Below are positions 46,647 through 59,800 of a stretch of 64,000 nucleotides of DNA, piece after piece; within the stretch, counting starts at the first letter, position 1, and every line of letters begins with the position of its first letter. Both the position numbers and the translations under genes were made by a program. This DNA comes from an uncultured Actinomycetes bacterium (lineage in GTDB: Bacteria; Actinomycetota; Acidimicrobiia; Acidimicrobiales; RAAP-2). Under the pieces are notes generated by a model. It was not told the origin of the DNA. It did no database searches and saw nothing but the letters and a program-made list of their open reading frames with translations. The stretch is taken from the NCBI GenBank assembly GCA_903860915.1, contig CAIOSJ010000018.1:62001-126000 (forward strand), given 5' to 3'.

Positions 46647-48394
46647 CGCACCTTCACTCGAACCGTACTGTGCCACGGCACCATCGACCCCGCCGGAGGC
46701 GTCGTCGTCACGGCAGTCGACCAGGTGCCCGAAGTCGACCCCGGACCGGTCGTTGCAAAATAGAGTTCGGCGTCGTGCATTGCCGAGAGAACCTGGGCCC
46801 GAGTGAGTCCCGCGAGGGTCGGTACCGCACGGGGACCGTGTCCGCCCGGCACGGTCGTCGTGGTCGTCACCCCCGGCTGAGGACCCTGTGAGAGGGCCAG
46901 GGTCACCGTGGCGTTCACCGCGACGCTGCTCGGATTGATCGCGCCATTCCACGACAGGGCCGCCACTTGACCCGCGGGAATTGACGAGCTGTAGATTGAG
47001 CTGCTGGTCGGGCAGTTCGCAGTTATGCCCAGGGCGGCGAGCTTCTGGGTCGCCGTGGCGCAGTCCATGCCGACGAGACCAGAGGGTAGGGACACCGATT
47101 GTGGTCCATCGGATACCACGACCGCGATGGTCGATCCTTCTTTTTCCACGGTCCCAGCACTGGGCGTCTGTTGAATAATTGCATTCGCCGCGACCGAATC
47201 CGATTGGGCGTGTTGCGAAATTGACAGTGTGAAATTGTCATTCTTCAGCAGAGTGGCGGCCTGTGCGGAGGTGAGGTTAACCAGTGACGGCACGGGGTGC
47301 GTGGGCGTAAAAAAGCCCAGACCCCAGGCGGCGGCAATGATGATGATACTGAGGCCACCAGCGACGGTAATGACTCGACTGGGGCGAAATGATCGACTCC
47401 TTCGTCGACGTTGCGGCGCTAGTCGTTCCTCGCTAGCCCAGCCGTCGAGAGGTCGAACGACGGGTGTGGGTGTGGCGCCATCACTCCCGTCACGCAGTGG
47501 AGCAGGAGCGGCCGTTCCGCTGACCACCTCGTCCGCCGTCGGAGCCCGGAAGTCAGAAGTGGGTAGACGAAGGGCTGCGGGGCGGGGTAACGAACTCGCG
47601 ACGGCCTCCATTCGACCGTGAAAACGAGTGGCGTTGGGCCGAGCGGCCGGATCGTAGGCCGCACCGAGCGCGAGAATAATATCCAGCGCTCCGAGACTCT
47701 TGCTCTGCGGGAGCGGGGATCCGATTCGGTTCTGACGTATTTCTTCCGCCGTCGCACCGTTGTGAGCAATCTCACCGGTGAGGCACTCGTACAAGGTCAG
47801 CGAGAGGGAATAGACGTCGCTCGCTTCTGTCGCTTCCGCGCCCACGACCTGTTCGGGGCTGGTGTAGCGCAACTCATCCAAGGATGCCGTACGCGTCACG
47901 CCGCCAAAACCTAGGTCGCTCACGCGGACACGACCATCGAGGTCAAAGAGGATTTTTGAAGGGCGAATAGCTCCGTGCACGAAGCCCCGCTCGTGGGCGT
48001 ACGCCAGACCGTCCGCTGCTTCGAGTCCGATGCGGGCGGTGAGCGACTCGCTCAGGGTGCCCCGGGAGCTTGATTCGTTCAGAATGCTGCGCAGGGAGCC
48101 ACCCCCGAGATACTCGGTAACCACGTAGGTCAATCCATTGTCGTGCCCCGAGTCAAAAACGCGGGTGAGGTGCGGATGATGAAGTGCGGCGACCGCGATG
48201 GTTTCTTCGCGAAAGCGGCGCGAGACGTAGGGGTCGTCAGCCAACTGGGGCAGCAGAATTTTTACCGCCACCGTGCGCATAAGGGAGGTGTCCTCAGCCT
48301 CAAAGGTCACGGTAGACGAGCCAGTACCGACGAGTCGACGTAACTGATATCGACCCGATATCACGTGGCCGGGGGGAAGGGAAGTGAGACTCAT
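46643..48394 (-). CDS. PASTA-domain Ser/Thr kinase homologue lacking catalytic residues (pseudokinase)
   Basis: 583 residues. Intracellular kinase-like domain (about 12-270), basic juxtamembrane region, membrane segment at about 341-362, and three extracellular PASTA repeats (about 368-583). The Gly-rich loop (GTGSSTV), Lys45 and Asp160 (DLG) are kept, but the catalytic loop reads HGAIRPSKILF: the base Asp is Ala142 and the metal-binding Asn is Lys147. It should bind ATP or substrate but not catalyse like PknB. PASTA repeats would sense peptidoglycan. No second kinase is visible in the window. Co-translated with the small CxxC protein. Confidence 0.85.
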   Translation of the reverse strand: MSLTSLPPGHVISGRYQLRRLVGTGSSTVTFEAEDTSLMRTVAVKILLPQLADDPYVSRRFREETIAVAALHHPHLTRVFDSGHDNGLTYVVTEYLGGGSLRSILNESSSRGTLSESLTARIGLEAADGLAYAHERGFVHGAIRPSKILFDLDGRVRVSDLGFGGVTRTASLDELRYTSPEQVVGAEATEASDVYSLSLTLYECLTGEIAHNGATAEEIRQNRIGSPLPQSKSLGALDIILALGAAYDPAARPNATRFHGRMEAVASSLPRPAALRLPTSDFRAPTADEVVSGTAAPAPLRDGSDGATPTPVVRPLDGWASEERLAPQRRRRSRSFRPSRVITVAGGLSIIIIAAAWGLGFFTPTHPVPSLVNLTSAQAATLLKNDNFTLSISQHAQSDSVAANAIIQQTPSAGTVEKEGSTIAVVVSDGPQSVSLPSGLVGMDCATATQKLAALGITANCPTSSSIYSSSIPAGQVAALSWNGAINPSSVAVNATVTLALSQGPQPGVTTTTTVPGGHGPRAVPTLAGLTRAQVLSAMHDAELYFATTGPGSTSGTWSTAVTTTPPAGSMVPWHSTVRVKVR

Positions 48395-48470
48395 GCCGCT
48401 GAAAGCCTACCTAACGAGCCTTACCGTCACCGAAATCACACCGAAACGTCACTTCAATCACACCGAGCTG

Positions 48471-51562
<3,092 letters not shown>

Positions 51563-51593
51563 CCGCCTAGTCTGCCATTCACCCGTAACTCGT

Positions 51594-52760
51594 CTACGCC
51601 GGCGGACGTAGGTGATGCACGGTCTTAGCGAAAATGCGAATGAGCTCGTCAACGTCCGATTTGCTCGTCTCGGCCCCCATGGTGAATCGAAGTGCGCCTC
51701 GAGCGAGCTCCGGCGCTATACCCATGGCCTGCAGGACGTGACTCGAGGCCGTGGCTCCGCTCGAGCACGCGGCTGCGGCTGACGCCCTCACCCCCTCTTG
51801 ATCAAGCAAGAAGAGCAGTTCGTCACTAGCCACACCTTCGACGGTGACGTGGACGTGGCCGGGGAGGCGGCGAGCCCCGCGCGCCGTCACGGCGACTCCC
51901 TTAATCAGGCTGAAAGCCGACACCAGCTGAGTCTGGAATTCCTCGCAGCGATCCGCCATGGTGATGCGGTCGCGCTCGCTCGCGGCGCAGGCGGCAGCGA
52001 GACCGACGGCGGCGGCAACATCAATGGTGCCACCCCTAAAACCTCGCTCTTGGGCCCCGCCCGGCATCACTGCGTCCATGGGCACGGGATTACGCATGAC
52101 CAGGGCACCGGAATTAACCGGACCTCCCAGTTTGTGGGCACAAATTGAAATCAGATCAAAGGTGGCGGTGACCGTTGGCAGGTGCTGCCACGCGGCGGCG
52201 GCGATGGCGTCCGTGTGCGTCGGCGTGCCCCCGGGCACCATGGAGTTGCAAATACCGCTGATAGCCCCCATGGGTTGATCGACACCGGTCTCGTTATTCG
52301 CCGTCATCACACTGACCAGTGCGCAGTCCTCGTTGAGCATCCCCTGCAATTGATCGAGGTCAACGACGCCGTCACTGTCGACTTTTAAGATGGAGAGCGT
52401 CACGTCATCAAAGGTTGACGCCAAGAGTTCAGCAGACGCCAGCACGGCGTGATGTTCGACGGCACTCACAATCAGCTCAGTGTGCTCGTGCTCGTGCCGG
52501 TGACGTTGCACGACACCGGCGAGCGCGAGGTGACATGACTCCGTACCGCTCCCAGTGAAAATCACCCCGGTGGGGTCAACGCCAACGAATTCAGCGACGA
52601 CTTCACGAGCTTCCTCGATGGCCCGGCGGGCCCGACGGGCGTCGGCGTGCGACCCGGCGGGGTTACCGACGACGCCGCTCATCCACGGCTCCATCGCAGC
52701 CAGTACTTCCGGACGTCGAGGGGCGGACGCCGCGTGGTCGAAGTAGAGATTCTCACTCAT
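51594..52760 (-). CDS. Cysteine desulfurase (NifS/IscS-type)
   Basis: 388 residues, PLP enzyme. Lys210 in SICAHKLGGP, catalytic Cys332 in AAACSSGAT, and N-terminal YFDHAASAPRRPEVL. Provides sulfur for mnmA downstream. Class I with a short Cys loop, so it may also serve Fe-S assembly. Overlaps the aldehyde dehydrogenase gene by 4 bases. Confidence 0.9.
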   Translation of the reverse strand: MSENLYFDHAASAPRRPEVLAAMEPWMSGVVGNPAGSHADARRARRAIEEAREVVAEFVGVDPTGVIFTGSGTESCHLALAGVVQRHRHEHEHTELIVSAVEHHAVLASAELLASTFDDVTLSILKVDSDGVVDLDQLQGMLNEDCALVSVMTANNETGVDQPMGAISGICNSMVPGGTPTHTDAIAAAAWQHLPTVTATFDLISICAHKLGGPVNSGALVMRNPVPMDAVMPGGAQERGFRGGTIDVAAAVGLAAACAASERDRITMADRCEEFQTQLVSAFSLIKGVAVTARGARRLPGHVHVTVEGVASDELLFLLDQEGVRASAAAACSSGATASSHVLQAMGIAPELARGALRFTMGAETSKSDVDELIRIFAKTVHHLRPPA

Positions 52761-54121
52761 GCGATGAAGAAAGTCTTGGCGTTAGTAAATTCGTGGATGC
52801 CCTGGGCCGCCAGCTCTCGTCCGTAGCCCGAGTTCTTGACCCCGCCAAAGGGCAACTCGGGAGTGGACGCAACGACGGCATTGGCAAAGACCATTCCGGC
52901 CTCGAGTGCGCCGACGGCGTAGTCAACCTCGGCCGAATCCGTCGCCCAAATTGATGCCCCTAAACCCCAAGGGGTGTCGTTGGCGAGCACGACCGCCTCG
53001 GCCAAGTCCTCGACGACGTGGATCACGGCCACGGGTCCGAAGAGCTCTTCGGAGCCCGCGCGCGAGTCCGCGGGTACGTCAACCAGCACCGTGGGGGGGT
53101 AGAAAAAACCGGGTCCGTCCAATGGCGCACCGCCACACAACGCGCGTGCGCCCTTCGCGAGGGCGTCAGAAACCTGCGCGTGCAGGAGGTCGCGCTGCGC
53201 TGCGGAAACTAGGGGTCCCACCACCGTGGCCGGGCTCAGGGGATCACCCACGACGACCGCACTCATGGCGGCGGTGAATTTCTCTAAAAACTCATCGGCC
53301 CGTTCGCGTACGACAATGAAGCGCTTCGAGGCGATACAACTCTGTCCATTATTTTGAACTCGTGCCGTCACCGCCAAGGGCACCGTGTGCTCCATATCGG
53401 CCGATCCCGCCACAATAAAAGCGTCCGAGCCGCCAAGTTCCATCACACTCTTTTTCAAGGCCCGGCCAGCTAGGGCCGCCACCGACCGACCCGCTCGCTC
53501 CGAGCCAGTCAAGGTCACCGCCGCTACCCGAGAATCAGCTATGACCGACTCCACGTCTTTAATCTCGAGAAAGAGATTGCTGAAAACGCCTCGTGGAAAT
53601 CCGGATCGACGAAACAGTCCCTCAAGATACAGCGCCACACCCGGCACATTTTCCGCGTGCTTCAACAGACCCACATTGCCCGCCATCAAGGTGGGTGCAG
53701 CAAAACGTACGGCCTGCCACAGCGGGAAATTCCACGGCATGATGGCGAGAACCCCGCCCAAAGGTTCGTAGCGGATGCCGCTATCACTAGCCGTGGTGCT
53801 GACGTTCTCCGTGGCTAAGAAACGAGCCGCGTGTTCTGCGTAGTAGCGCATCGTCATGGCGCATTTGCCCACCTCCCCCTTCGCCGCCGCGAAGGTCTTA
53901 CCCATCTCGCTGGTCATGAGTTCGGCGACCACTGGCACTTCTGATTCCAAAATCTCGGCCGCGCGGGTCATCAGAAGTGCTCGATCCGCCACACTGGTCC
54001 TGCGCCACTCGGCGAAAGCCGTTGCGCTGTGGGCGAGAATCTCTTCTATTTCGGCCTGTGAATGAGCACTGTACGTTGCCACCATAGCCCCGGTCGTGGG
54101 ATTTATAGAAGTAAAGGACAT
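52757..54121 (-). CDS. NAD(P)-dependent aldehyde dehydrogenase (succinate-semialdehyde type)
   Basis: 454 residues. Catalytic Cys262 (NNGQSCIASKR), Glu228 (VMELGGSDA) and the PWNFPLWQAVRF substrate region. Closest in pattern to SSADH/GabD-like bacterial enzymes of about 450-460 residues. Substrate could be succinate semialdehyde or another short aldehyde. First gene of a run through the desulfurase, mnmA and ligA. Confidence 0.85.
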   Translation of the reverse strand: MSFTSINPTTGAMVATYSAHSQAEIEEILAHSATAFAEWRRTSVADRALLMTRAAEILESEVPVVAELMTSEMGKTFAAAKGEVGKCAMTMRYYAEHAARFLATENVSTTASDSGIRYEPLGGVLAIMPWNFPLWQAVRFAAPTLMAGNVGLLKHAENVPGVALYLEGLFRRSGFPRGVFSNLFLEIKDVESVIADSRVAAVTLTGSERAGRSVAALAGRALKKSVMELGGSDAFIVAGSADMEHTVPLAVTARVQNNGQSCIASKRFIVVRERADEFLEKFTAAMSAVVVGDPLSPATVVGPLVSAAQRDLLHAQVSDALAKGARALCGGAPLDGPGFFYPPTVLVDVPADSRAGSEELFGPVAVIHVVEDLAEAVVLANDTPWGLGASIWATDSAEVDYAVGALEAGMVFANAVVASTPELPFGGVKNSGYGRELAAQGIHEFTNAKTFFIA

Positions 54122-54141
54122 GCTCCCATTCTGGCAGTTCT

Positions 54142-55383
54142 CTAGGGTCGTGTGTCGGTACCGGCTAATTCATTGAAGTACTGGGGTCGCCCAATGAAAA
54201 TACCCAGCGCTAGGGCTAGCCCGACCAGGGCGCCGAGGGCCGTCACCGCGCGTAAGCCCAGCGCGTGCACCAAGAGGGCCTGCACCAGAGAACCCAGGGG
54301 GTAAAAAATGGAGAGCGACATGGTGTACAGCGAGAGAATTCGTGACCGTTCCGCGGCCGGGGCGTTCAGTTGAACGCTGGCGTTGAGCCCGGTCAGAGTT
54401 CCGATGTAGAAGTAGCCGACCAGAACTAATCCGGGAACCGACCACCACAACGAGGGCGCCAGTGCGTACGCAATCAGGGAGAGCATTAATCCCAGAAGTG
54501 ACGCACGGAGTACGCCGAGTCGCGACCGGCGTCGCGCGAGAGCGGGCAACGTGATAGCGCCGAGCACTGCACCCACTCCTTGGGCCGTTACCAGCCAGGG
54601 TGTACCCGCTCGGCCAGCGTGCAACACCTGAATCGCCATCGCCGGTATGAGGGCAATGAAGGGACTGAGAAAAAACGCCACGAGGCCGATGCCGATGATG
54701 GCGTGACGACACGCGCGCTGAGACCACGCCGCTCGAGCACCGTGGCGAATTTCTGCCATGAGGTGAAGGGGGTCCACTCGCGGCTCGCGGTCCGGAGTAC
54801 GCACGAAAGCAAACAGCACAACCACACAAACAAACGAGGCGGCGTTGGCGGCAAAGCACCAGCCCGGCGAGGTCGCCGCCAAGACCACCCCCGCCAAGAG
54901 GGGACCAATAATCCGTCCGAGATTGAACTGGGCCGACGAGAGTGAAACGGCGGCGAGTACTTCGTCTCGATCCACCAGGTCCGGGAGCAGACTCTGCCAC
55001 GCGGCCCACGAAGCCGATGAGGCCAAACCCTCCACGACGGCCAGGAGAACGGCGAAAATCGGGTGAAGATGACCCGAGATTTCTAAGACCGCGAGGGTGC
55101 CGGCACCCACGGCCATGATGATGTTATTGCCCTGAATCCAACGCTGCCGATTCTTTCGGTCGGACATGGCTCCACCAATCGGCGCGCCAATCAAACTCGG
55201 CATCCAGGCCGCCATCATCAGCAGACCCAACCACACCGGATTATGGGTTGTCTCGGTGAGATACACGCCCATGGCGACGGACTGCATCCACGTACCCGTC
55301 GAGGACAGTAACGAGGAAATGAGTGACAGGCTGAAACTCCGGTGGCGCAGGGGGGCAAAGGAGATTGACGCCATAAATATCAA
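54142..55383 (-). CDS. MFS transporter, EntS-like (MFS_3)
   Basis: About 413 residues, 12 predicted membrane segments. Motif A region GGAMSDRKNRQRW and the family start FAPLRHRSFSLSLISSLLSS match EntS-type exporters. A TTG start at 55383 is favoured because GAGGG lies six bases upstream; ATG 55374 is an alternative three codons in. Substrate unknown. Independent of the adjacent aldehyde dehydrogenase. Confidence 0.78.
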   Translation of the reverse strand: MIFMASISFAPLRHRSFSLSLISSLLSSTGTWMQSVAMGVYLTETTHNPVWLGLLMMAAWMPSLIGAPIGGAMSDRKNRQRWIQGNNIIMAVGAGTLAVLEISGHLHPIFAVLLAVVEGLASSASWAAWQSLLPDLVDRDEVLAAVSLSSAQFNLGRIIGPLLAGVVLAATSPGWCFAANAASFVCVVVLFAFVRTPDREPRVDPLHLMAEIRHGARAAWSQRACRHAIIGIGLVAFFLSPFIALIPAMAIQVLHAGRAGTPWLVTAQGVGAVLGAITLPALARRRSRLGVLRASLLGLMLSLIAYALAPSLWWSVPGLVLVGYFYIGTLTGLNASVQLNAPAAERSRILSLYTMSLSIFYPLGSLVQALLVHALGLRAVTALGALVGLALALGIFIGRPQYFNELAGTDTRP

Positions 55384-55530
55384 CGCTAACCCTCAGCTGC
55401 CGCTCGACGAACCTAATAAAAACTGCGTCGGTCCAGGGTTCACTCGAGCAAAAACTACTCGTCGTGGACTGATCCGCTCTCTATGGCGAAGCCGGCAACG
55501 ATGCCCCACAACGAGACCCCCGCGAGGGTC

Positions 55531-55647
55531 TCAGTCTTTCTTGCTGCGAGGGCGGAGGGCAAACCACCACACCGAAGCGATAGTGGCCAGAAAGCCTGCC
55601 AGCCCAATTGCCGATTTCACCTTTTTGCCTGATGTGTTTTTCGCCAT
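55531..55647 (-). CDS. Small single-pass membrane protein
   Basis: 38 residues: basic start MAKNTSGKKVKSAIG, one hydrophobic segment (LAGFLATIASVWWFAL) and a basic tail RPRSKKD. Resembles the very short MAKK-type membrane proteins seen beside many actinobacterial genes; function unknown. A short GC hairpin (55513-55532) overlaps its stop and may end the transcript. Confidence 0.55.
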   Translation of the reverse strand: MAKNTSGKKVKSAIGLAGFLATIASVWWFALRPRSKKD

Positions 55648-55660
55648 ACCAGCATCGTAC

Positions 55661-55698
55661 AGACCTGAGGGCTGGGGGATGCCCCGGCCCTCAGGTCT
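55661..55698. terminator. GC-rich hairpin after yceI
   Basis: Perfect 12-base arms AGACCTGAGGGC/GCCCTCAGGTCT with a further GGGG/CCCC pairing in the loop. Lies just past the yceI stop. No T-run on either strand, so it may be a terminator-like or mRNA-stabilising structure rather than a classic terminator. Confidence 0.55.
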
Positions 55699-55711
55699 CC
55701 CACGGATTTTC

Positions 55712-56257
55712 TCAGTCCTGCTTGGCGGCTTCGATATTCAGCTCGAGCACAATCTTGTGACTGACCACGAGACTGCCGTTTTCGAGCGTTCCTTCAAAAT
55801 TCACACCGAAGTCGCGACGGTCAATCTCGGCGCGAGCCTCGAAGCCAGCGACGGTGACGCCCGGAGCCATACTCGGGCCGCTACCTAGGAATTCGAGGTC
55901 AAATTCGACGGACTTGGTGACACCCTTAATGGTGAGATCGGCGGTCAGAACGTAGTGATCTTCGGACTTCGTGGTCAGACCCGTTGACACCAAGGTCAAG
56001 GTAGGAAAGTTCTCGAGGTCGAGGAAGTCACCACTCTGCAGGTGACCGTCACGCATCTCGTTGTTGGTCGTGATACTGGCGGTTTGCACTGTTGCGGTGA
56101 CTGACGAGAGCTCGGCGCTATCGCCAATGGTCACGACACCACTGAATTCCTTGAAGTTTCCGCGCACCTTGGCAGCGACGAGGTGGCGGGCTACGAAGCC
56201 AACCGAAGAGTGGACGGCGTCAACGTTGTAAACGCCGGGTGTGGGAAGTGAGCTCAT
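55712..56257 (-). CDS. YceI family lipid/isoprenoid-binding protein
   Basis: 181 residues of the lipocalin-like YceI fold, binding polyisoprenoids or amphiphiles. Typical features: YNVDAVHSSVGFVARHL at the start, NNEMRDGHLQSGDFLDLENFP, LTIKGVTKSVEF and a DFGVNF near the end. No signal peptide, as in cytoplasmic actinobacterial members. Divergent from the MarR gene with a shared palindromic region containing its promoter, so repression by MarR is likely. Confidence 0.88.
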   Translation of the reverse strand: MSSLPTPGVYNVDAVHSSVGFVARHLVAAKVRGNFKEFSGVVTIGDSAELSSVTATVQTASITTNNEMRDGHLQSGDFLDLENFPTLTLVSTGLTTKSEDHYVLTADLTIKGVTKSVEFDLEFLGSGPSMAPGVTVAGFEARAEIDRRDFGVNFEGTLENGSLVVSHKIVLELNIEAAKQD

Positions 56258-56284
56258 GAGTATTTTTTCCTTGAATTTTTAGCG

Positions 56285-56298
56285 GTACGAAGTCGTAC
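56285..56298. promoter_or_regulatory. Second palindrome between yceI and marR
   Basis: GTACGA-AG-TCGTAC, perfect 6-base arms, 9 bases from the larger palindrome on the yceI side. May be another repressor site. Confidence 0.45.
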
Positions 56299-56304
56299 GA
56301 TGCC

Positions 56305-56334
56305 ATAGTAGTTGCTTATGCAACTACTTGTCAA
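56305..56334 (-). promoter_or_regulatory. Candidate yceI promoter overlapping palindrome
   Basis: Minus-strand TTGACA (56334-56329), 18-base spacer, TACTAT (56310-56305). The spacer and -10 lie within the 22-base palindrome, so a bound MarR dimer would block RNA polymerase. Confidence 0.6.
56307..56328. promoter_or_regulatory. MarR-type operator candidate
   Basis: AGTAGTTGC-TTAT-GCAACTACT, perfect 9-base arms, in the 116-base divergent gap between yceI and marR. MarR proteins bind such inverted repeats next to their own genes. Specific assignment is inference. Confidence 0.65.
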
Positions 56335-56373
56335 GCAATAATATCATTTTTAACTAAATGCTAAGGTTTTCCC

Positions 56374-56826
56374 ATGGAGCCTTCGACGTCGACCTGTCCT
56401 TCCGGTGACGAACGAGTACGACTCTTCGGCCAATTACTAGAAACTCAGGCTCGGCTCTCACGCGACCTTGGACGCGAACTCGAAGATTCCTGCGACCTAC
56501 CGCTGGCCTGGTTTGAAGTTCTCTTGCGATTACGTCGCAGTCCCGAGGGCCGACTCACTATGACCCAGATCGCCGAAGCCACAGTCCACTCCACCGGTGG
56601 GACAACTCGACTGGTGGACCGCATCGAAGTGGCCGGCTACATCGCGCGCCAGAACTGCCCCACCGACCGTCGGGCTATTCACGTGGCCATTACGCCGCTC
56701 GGCGAAGTGAAACTGAACCGGGCGTTGACCGCCCACGTCGAGCACTTAGAGCGCCACATTGGCCAACGCCTGACGATGACTGAGCGTCAGCAACTTAGCG
56801 AGTTGCTCGAGAAGTTGCAGCCCTAA
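56374..56826 (+). CDS. MarR-family transcriptional regulator
   Basis: 150 residues, winged helix-turn-helix: recognition region TMTQIAEATVHSTGGTTRLVDR, wing ENC-PTDRRAIHVAIT-like QNCPTDRRAIHVAITP, with dimer helices at both ends. Ligand unknown. Divergent from yceI. Its stop interlocks with ileS (CTAA, 56823-56826). Confidence 0.88.
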   Translation: MEPSTSTCPSGDERVRLFGQLLETQARLSRDLGRELEDSCDLPLAWFEVLLRLRRSPEGRLTMTQIAEATVHSTGGTTRLVDRIEVAGYIARQNCPTDRRAIHVAITPLGEVKLNRALTAHVEHLERHIGQRLTMTERQQLSELLEKLQP

Positions 56827-59800
56827 TTCTTCCGTAGCCACACCGTGGCGCTACGACCGTCCTCGAGATCTAGAGCAGTCCCCTCGCCCGATCCCGTACC
56901 GACGTGAATGTCAATTGCCAGCACTTCCGAAGCCAGTAGCTCAAAACCTTCCGATAGGTCATCGAGGCCCGCGACCCACAGCGTGATGCGATCCGACACG
57001 TCAAGGCCGGAAGTCTTCCGCAGGTCCTGCACTTGGCGCACCACGTCACGCAGATACCCACGGCGTCGAAGGTCATCATTGAGCGTCACGTCGAGGGCGA
57101 CGACCTCATTCGCTTCGCGCGACACGGCGAAGCCACCCTGGCTCTTGACGCGTAACTCAAGGTCACTGGCGTCGAGCAGGAAAGTTCCCGTCGACAGCAC
57201 AATTTCGAGAGACTCGCCACGCTCGAGGGCGGCCGCAACCTGGACCCCATCACACTGAGCCAAGGCGGCCTTCAATTCCTTCACGCCCTCACCGAGCCGT
57301 GGTCCCACCGTTCGAAAGTTGGGCACAAGTTCGAAACTGAGTACGTCGGCGAGTTCCGAACCGAACTCGAGAAGATCAACATTGAGCTCGTCTTCCACCA
57401 CGCCTCGGGGTGGCTGCGGCGTACCCGGTGCCAAGAACACCAGCGCCCTCGAGAGGGGCTGACGAACCTTGAGGCCAGCTTCCGCTCGCGCCGCTCGACC
57501 CAGCGACGTGAGTCGACGAGCGACATCCATCGACGCTTCCAATTCGAGGTCGCGGTCGAGTCCTGACGAACTTGGCCAATCCGCGAGGTGCACCGATGAG
57601 TCGTCACCAGTCTGAAAGAGCTCTCGGTAGAGACGATCAGCCACGAAGGGGATGAAGGGTGCCATCAGCAACGACAGGCGCTGTAGGACTTCGAGCAAAG
57701 TGGCGTGAGCGGCCAAGGTATCCGAAGCCGGCGCGTTGGGATCCGTTCGCCAGAAACGACGACGGCTCCGTCGTACGTACCAGTTAGAGAGGTCGTCAAT
57801 CAGCGAAGCGATCGCGGCCGTAGCGCCCAGTGGCTCGTACGCTTCGAGGGCCTCGGTCACCAGTTCGGTAACCCCCTCCAACCTCGACAAGATCCAGCGA
57901 TCCATGTCCGAACGCTCCGCGTGAGCGGGAATCGCGGAATCGAGTGGATCAAACTCATTCAGCGATGCGTAGGTCGTGAAAAAGCTAAAAGTGTTCCACA
58001 GGGTGGCCATCGTCTCGCGCAGTGACGCGTCAATCGCGGCCAGTCCCGCGCGGGTCGGCGTCCACGGTGAGCCCTGCGAGAACATCCACCAACGCAGGGG
58101 GTCGGCTCCACGAGTCGAGAGAATCTCCCACGGGTCAATCACGTTACCGACCGACTTACTCATCTTCTTGCCGTCGGTGTCAACAATGTGCCCGAGGCAG
58201 AGCACGTGTTCGTAGGGGGTTGCCCCAAAGACCAGAGTGTTCACCGCCAGGAGTGAATAGAACCACCCCCGCGTCTGGTCAATGGCTTCCGCGATGAACT
58301 GGGCCGGGAAGGCGAAGGCCTCAGCCGAACCTTCGACGTGGGGGTAGCCCACCTGGGCCGCTGGCATGGCGCCCGAATCGAACCAGGCGTCGATGACTGG
58401 TGCGACGCGACGCGCGGGCTCGCCGCACGTACGACAGGGCAGCAGCACCTCGTCAATGGCGGGGCGGTGGGGGTCGATGTCGTGAAGATCGAGACCGGTC
58501 AATTCGGAGAGTTCGGCTCGCGAGGCAATGCAGGTGAGGTGATTCTCTTCGCAGCGCCAGATGGGCAAAGGTGTGCCCCAGAATCGATCACGCGAGAGGG
58601 CCCAGTCCACGTTGTTGTTCAACCACTCGCCGAATCGTCCATCGCGAATGTGCGCCGGGTGCCAGTCGATAGTGGCGTTCTGCTCGAGCAATTGAGATTT
58701 AAATGAGCTGGTGGCGACGTACCAACTCGGCTTACCCCAATAGATCAAGACGGTGCTACAGCGCCAGCAGTGCGGTAGTGAGTGCGAATACGCAAATCGC
58801 CGGATAAGTAGGCCCCGACGCTCCAATTCATCATTAATGTCGCTGTTCGCCTCGCGCACGTCTCGGCCTTCGAGCCAGCCGACGGCGGCGGTGAATCGCC
58901 CATCGGGTCCGACCGGGTTTACGGTGGGCAAATTATTGGCTCGGGCCACCTGACGGTCAACCTCACCGAAGGCCGGTGACTGGTGAACAAGACCCGTTCC
59001 CTCGTCGGTGGTCACGTAGTCGGCCGCTACCACACGGCAGGGATCCGAGCCAACGGGGAACTCAATATCGTCAAAGGGGCGCAGATAGTGAAGACCCACC
59101 AGCGCACTCCCGGGGAAGGTGAAGCTTGCGCGCTCGTCTTCACCGAGCACGGACTCAATCAAGGCCTCGGCCACTACCAAACCGTCAACCACCGCGTAGG
59201 TGACCTCCGGGTGAACAGCGATACCAACATTCGACAACAAGGTCCACGGCGTCGTTGTCCACACGGCCAAGTGAGTCGCTCCGCCCAGTCGCGGATCATC
59301 CAGCCCATCAACGAGTGGAAAGCGAACGAAGCAACTCTCATCGACTTCGTCCGTGTAAACCCCGGGTTGTCCGAGTTCGTGACTCGACAGAGAAGTCCCG
59401 CAGCGAGGACAGTAAGGAATGACCTTGAGATCTTCGTAGAGTAGACCGCGATCAAAGAGCTGCTGGAGCTGCCACCACACCGACTCGACGTAACTCGGTT
59501 GGTAGGTCCAATAGGCCTTATCCGTGTCAATCCAGTAACCGATTCTCTCGGTCAGCTTGGTGAAGTCCTCGACATAGGTCTGGACCGACTCGCGACAGAG
59601 TCTGGTGAATTCGGCAATGCCCACTTCTTCTTCGATAGCTTTTTTTCCGGAAATTCCGAGGCGTTTTTCAACCTCGACTTCCACGGGTAGCCCGTGGGTA
59701 TCCCAGCCGGCGCGACGCGCGACGTAGTGACCTCGCATGGTCTGAAAACGGCAAAAGAGGTCCTTATAGACCCTCGCCCACACGTGGTGTAATCCGGGCT

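Noticed and set aside
46359..46952. 197-residue version of the small CxxC protein
   Set aside because: Its first 102 residues are the kinase PASTA region read in another frame; the conserved text starts at ATG 46646.
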